Assembly: GCA_017506865.1 (NCBI GenBank)
Contig: JAFCMP010000175.1
Span: forward strand, 1-64,000
DNA: 64,000 nucleotides
Direction of reading: 5' to 3'
Source of the DNA: Tribonema minus
Taxonomy: Eukaryota > Sar > Xanthophyceae > Tribonematales > Tribonemataceae
A model generated the notes under the pieces. That model saw only the letters and a program-made list of their open reading frames with translations. It had not been told where the DNA came from and searched no databases. The position numbers were made by a program, and so were the translations under genes. Positions 62,188 to 64,000 of the stretch are shown here, piece after piece. How positions within the stretch are numbered: the first letter of the stretch is position 1; the number at the start of each line of letters is the position of its first letter.

Positions 62188-63612
62188 CTCGATCTGCTCC
62201 GGCGTCAGGTACTCGGGCAGGCGGCTCCAGCGGCGCCGCGCCTCCGCCTCCGTAGGGCGCGCATGGGGGTTGGTAAACAGGCCACCGCGCCCCCCCCCCT
62301 CTGCTGCGCCCTCGCCAGCGCCGGACGTAGCCGCGAAGTCGCCTTCCTCTGAAGCTGCAATGTCCTGCAAAGCTGCCGCCGCCGCCTCCGTAGCTGCCGC
62401 CGTGGCGGCAGCAGCGGCCTGCGCCGCCACTTCCTGCTCGGCACGCGCTGCCGCTGCAGCCTCTGCAGCCGCCGCCGCCTGTGCTGCCTTCGCAGCCTCT
62501 GCCTGCCTCTCCGCCTCCGCTGCCGCCGCCTGCCTCTCCGCCTCCGCTGCCGCCGCCTGCCTTGCCCTCTCAGCATCTGCTTGCCTTGCCCTCTCAGCCT
62601 CTGCCTGCCTGGACCTCTCGGCCTCTGCTGCTGCCGCCGCCGCCTCCGCTGCTGCTGCCGCCTCTGCTGCAGCTGCGGCTTCCGCAGCCTCCGCTTCCGC
62701 CGCCTGCGCCGCTGCCGCAGCCGCGGCCTCCTCCACTGCAACTTGAGCCTGTGCTGCGCCTGCTGCAGACACCAGCTCTGCTGCTGCCGCCGCTGCCGCC
62801 GCCTCCGCCGCTTCCTCTGCCTGCGCCACCGTGGGCGCCTCCGCCGTGAGCACTGCCGTCGCCGCCGCCGCTTGCATCGTGACGGTGGCCTCCACGACCA
62901 CGGCAGCGGCGGGCGCCGCTGCTGCTGCCGCCTCTGGCGCCAAGCTGTCGGGGGACGCGAGCGCAGGCGCGGCCGCTGCTGCTGCGGCGGCGCGCTGGCG
63001 CAGAGGAGACGCGACGGCCGGCGCTGCCTCCGCCGCCATCGCGGCGGCATCCAGCGCCGCGGCCGCCGCAGCCTCCACGCCGAGCTCCGCCGCTGCCTGT
63101 GCCGCGACCGTCGCCGCCTCCGCAGCTGGCGCCACCTCCATTGCCGCCGAAGCACCCGCTGCAGGCGATGCAGGCATGGGTGAAGCTGCGCCTGCCGCCG
63201 CCCCCGCATGCGCAGCGCGCACGTTCGAGGGCACTGCCACCGCCACCGCCGCCACCGCCTCCGTCGCCGCAGCTGCGGCCTCCCGCGCCGCCACCGTCGC
63301 TGCCGCCGCCGCCACGTCCGCTGCTGCCTCCGCGGCCACCGCCACCGCATCCTGCGTCGCCAGCGCCGCCGCCGCCGGCAGCGCCTGGCCGGCGGCTGCA
63401 GGCGCGGCTTCGCGCGCGTCGGCAGCAGCACCGCTGAACACTGGCGCCTCTTCAACGACGAGCGCTGCTGCAAGTTCAACTTCAACAGGCGCGCCGGGTG
63501 CGGCCTCGGCCCCCTGGCCGGGGGTTGCGGTGCGGAGGGGGGACAGGGGGGGAGGGGAGGCGGGCCTCGATGCCGGCTTGCTGGCGGAGGGCGGGGCGGC
63601 ACCCTTCGTGGC
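62188..63612 (-). CDS. Ala-rich coiled-coil protein, large exon
   Basis: This 475-codon exon starts after the acceptor CGCGCGGCAG and ends at a GTGAGC donor. Most of it is Ala/Glu/Val low complexity. A heptad-like charged block follows (repeated AEAERARQA and AAAEAERQA units, about 62650-62480), then a conserved-looking end with FTNPHARPTEAEARRRWSRL and PEYLTPEQIE. The charged repeats should form a single long helix or coiled coil. The start of the gene lies upstream, perhaps beyond the window. It lies on the same strand as the FG-repeat exon 2.4 kb downstream and may be its N-terminal part. That link is inference. Dense GC repeats make gene models here fragile. Confidence 0.6.
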
Positions 63613-64000
63613 CTGCCGCGCGAGGGTCACAACAGGGACGGAAGGAAAGAAACCCCCCCTGATGAGCACTGCTGCATTGGCATTGATGTCAGGTCAATAC
63701 TGTGCCGGGGAGTGCAGATGGGATGGGGGGGGAAGGGGGGGGAGATAGCTACAGAGTCGCACGATGGGGCGGTGTACGTGATGAGACGCGCTGCGATCAG
63801 CGGCGCGGTGACAATGCTCAGTGTCGGGGGGGGCGGGCGCGCGAGGGGGGGGGGGGGGGAGAGCACTGCTGTACGGGGTCGCTGGAGGGCAGACATTCAC
63901 AGGATATACTGCTGCAGAATAATGGCATCTCAGTGATCGGCGGCAGTGAAGCAGCTGGGTAGCTGTGCGCAGTGACAGCCGACTCGGGCAGAGGTGAAAA
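63613..64000. other. Upstream DNA of the Ala-rich gene
   Basis: Pyrimidine-rich on the minus strand with several G/C runs, including a long G-run near 63846-63859. No exon or promoter element can be supported. Confidence 0.4.

Noticed and set aside
61979..63748. Long Ala/Ser-rich frames on the plus strand opposite the Ala-rich gene
   Set aside because: Low-complexity GCN/GCC repeats open frames on both strands. Splice signals and the TPEQIE-IFNRAM continuity favour the minus strand.

Overview
The window looks like nuclear DNA of a eukaryotic microbe with spliced genes, most probably a green alga. Genes have GT-AG introns. Exons are GC-rich and very Ala/Gly/Pro-rich, while intergenic DNA is more AT-rich and full of repeats. 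Mobile elements are of eukaryotic types (RLE-type LINE, hAT, MITE). The lineage call is inference: RLE/OTU-type LINEs, GH128 enzymes and catalase-peroxidases fit a chlorophyte, but no marker gene settles it.

Layout. 1-3.46 kb: a hAT DNA transposon with a frameshifted transposase, whose 3' part also lies in a large near-perfect palindrome cut by the window edge. 4.06-4.88 kb: a degenerate coding stretch. 6.7-12.4 kb (minus): a secreted GH128-type glycosidase gene that I reconstruct as two exons split by a 4.3 kb intron. 12.5-13.6 kb: remains of another RLE retroelement and dispersed repeats. 14.8, 21.2 and 36.9 kb: three copies of an undescribed-looking ~430 bp MITE. 16.4-18.1 kb (minus), 27.5-35.35 kb (plus), 36.2 kb and 53.8-56.6 kb (minus): four copies of one RLE-type LINE. 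The 27.5 kb copy carries an uninterrupted ~2,560-codon ORF with zinc fingers, an OTU-like cysteine protease, a reverse transcriptase and a C-terminal RLE nuclease. It sits inside the second copy of a duplicated host segment (23.0-24.9 kb and 26.5-35.7 kb). 37.6-44.4 kb (plus): a complete eight-exon secreted catalase-peroxidase (KatG). 50.1-53.25 kb (minus): a paralogue of the GH128 gene with the same two-exon structure. 58.3-63.6 kb (minus): exons of an FG-repeat, RanBP2-zinc-finger nucleoporin-like protein and, upstream on the same strand, an Ala-rich coiled-coil gene that may be part of the same gene.

How it fits together. The KatG and the two glycosidases all carry predicted signal peptides, so the recognisable host genes point to extracellular or cell-wall chemistry (peroxide removal, beta-glucan cleavage). 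The rest is dominated by repeated transposon activity, some of it recent: LINE copies still have perfect target-site duplications, and two copies are nearly identical in protein. Long stretches (8-12 kb, 44.4-50 kb, 51.3-53.1 kb, 56.6-58.3 kb) are introns or intergenic DNA in which I can support little.
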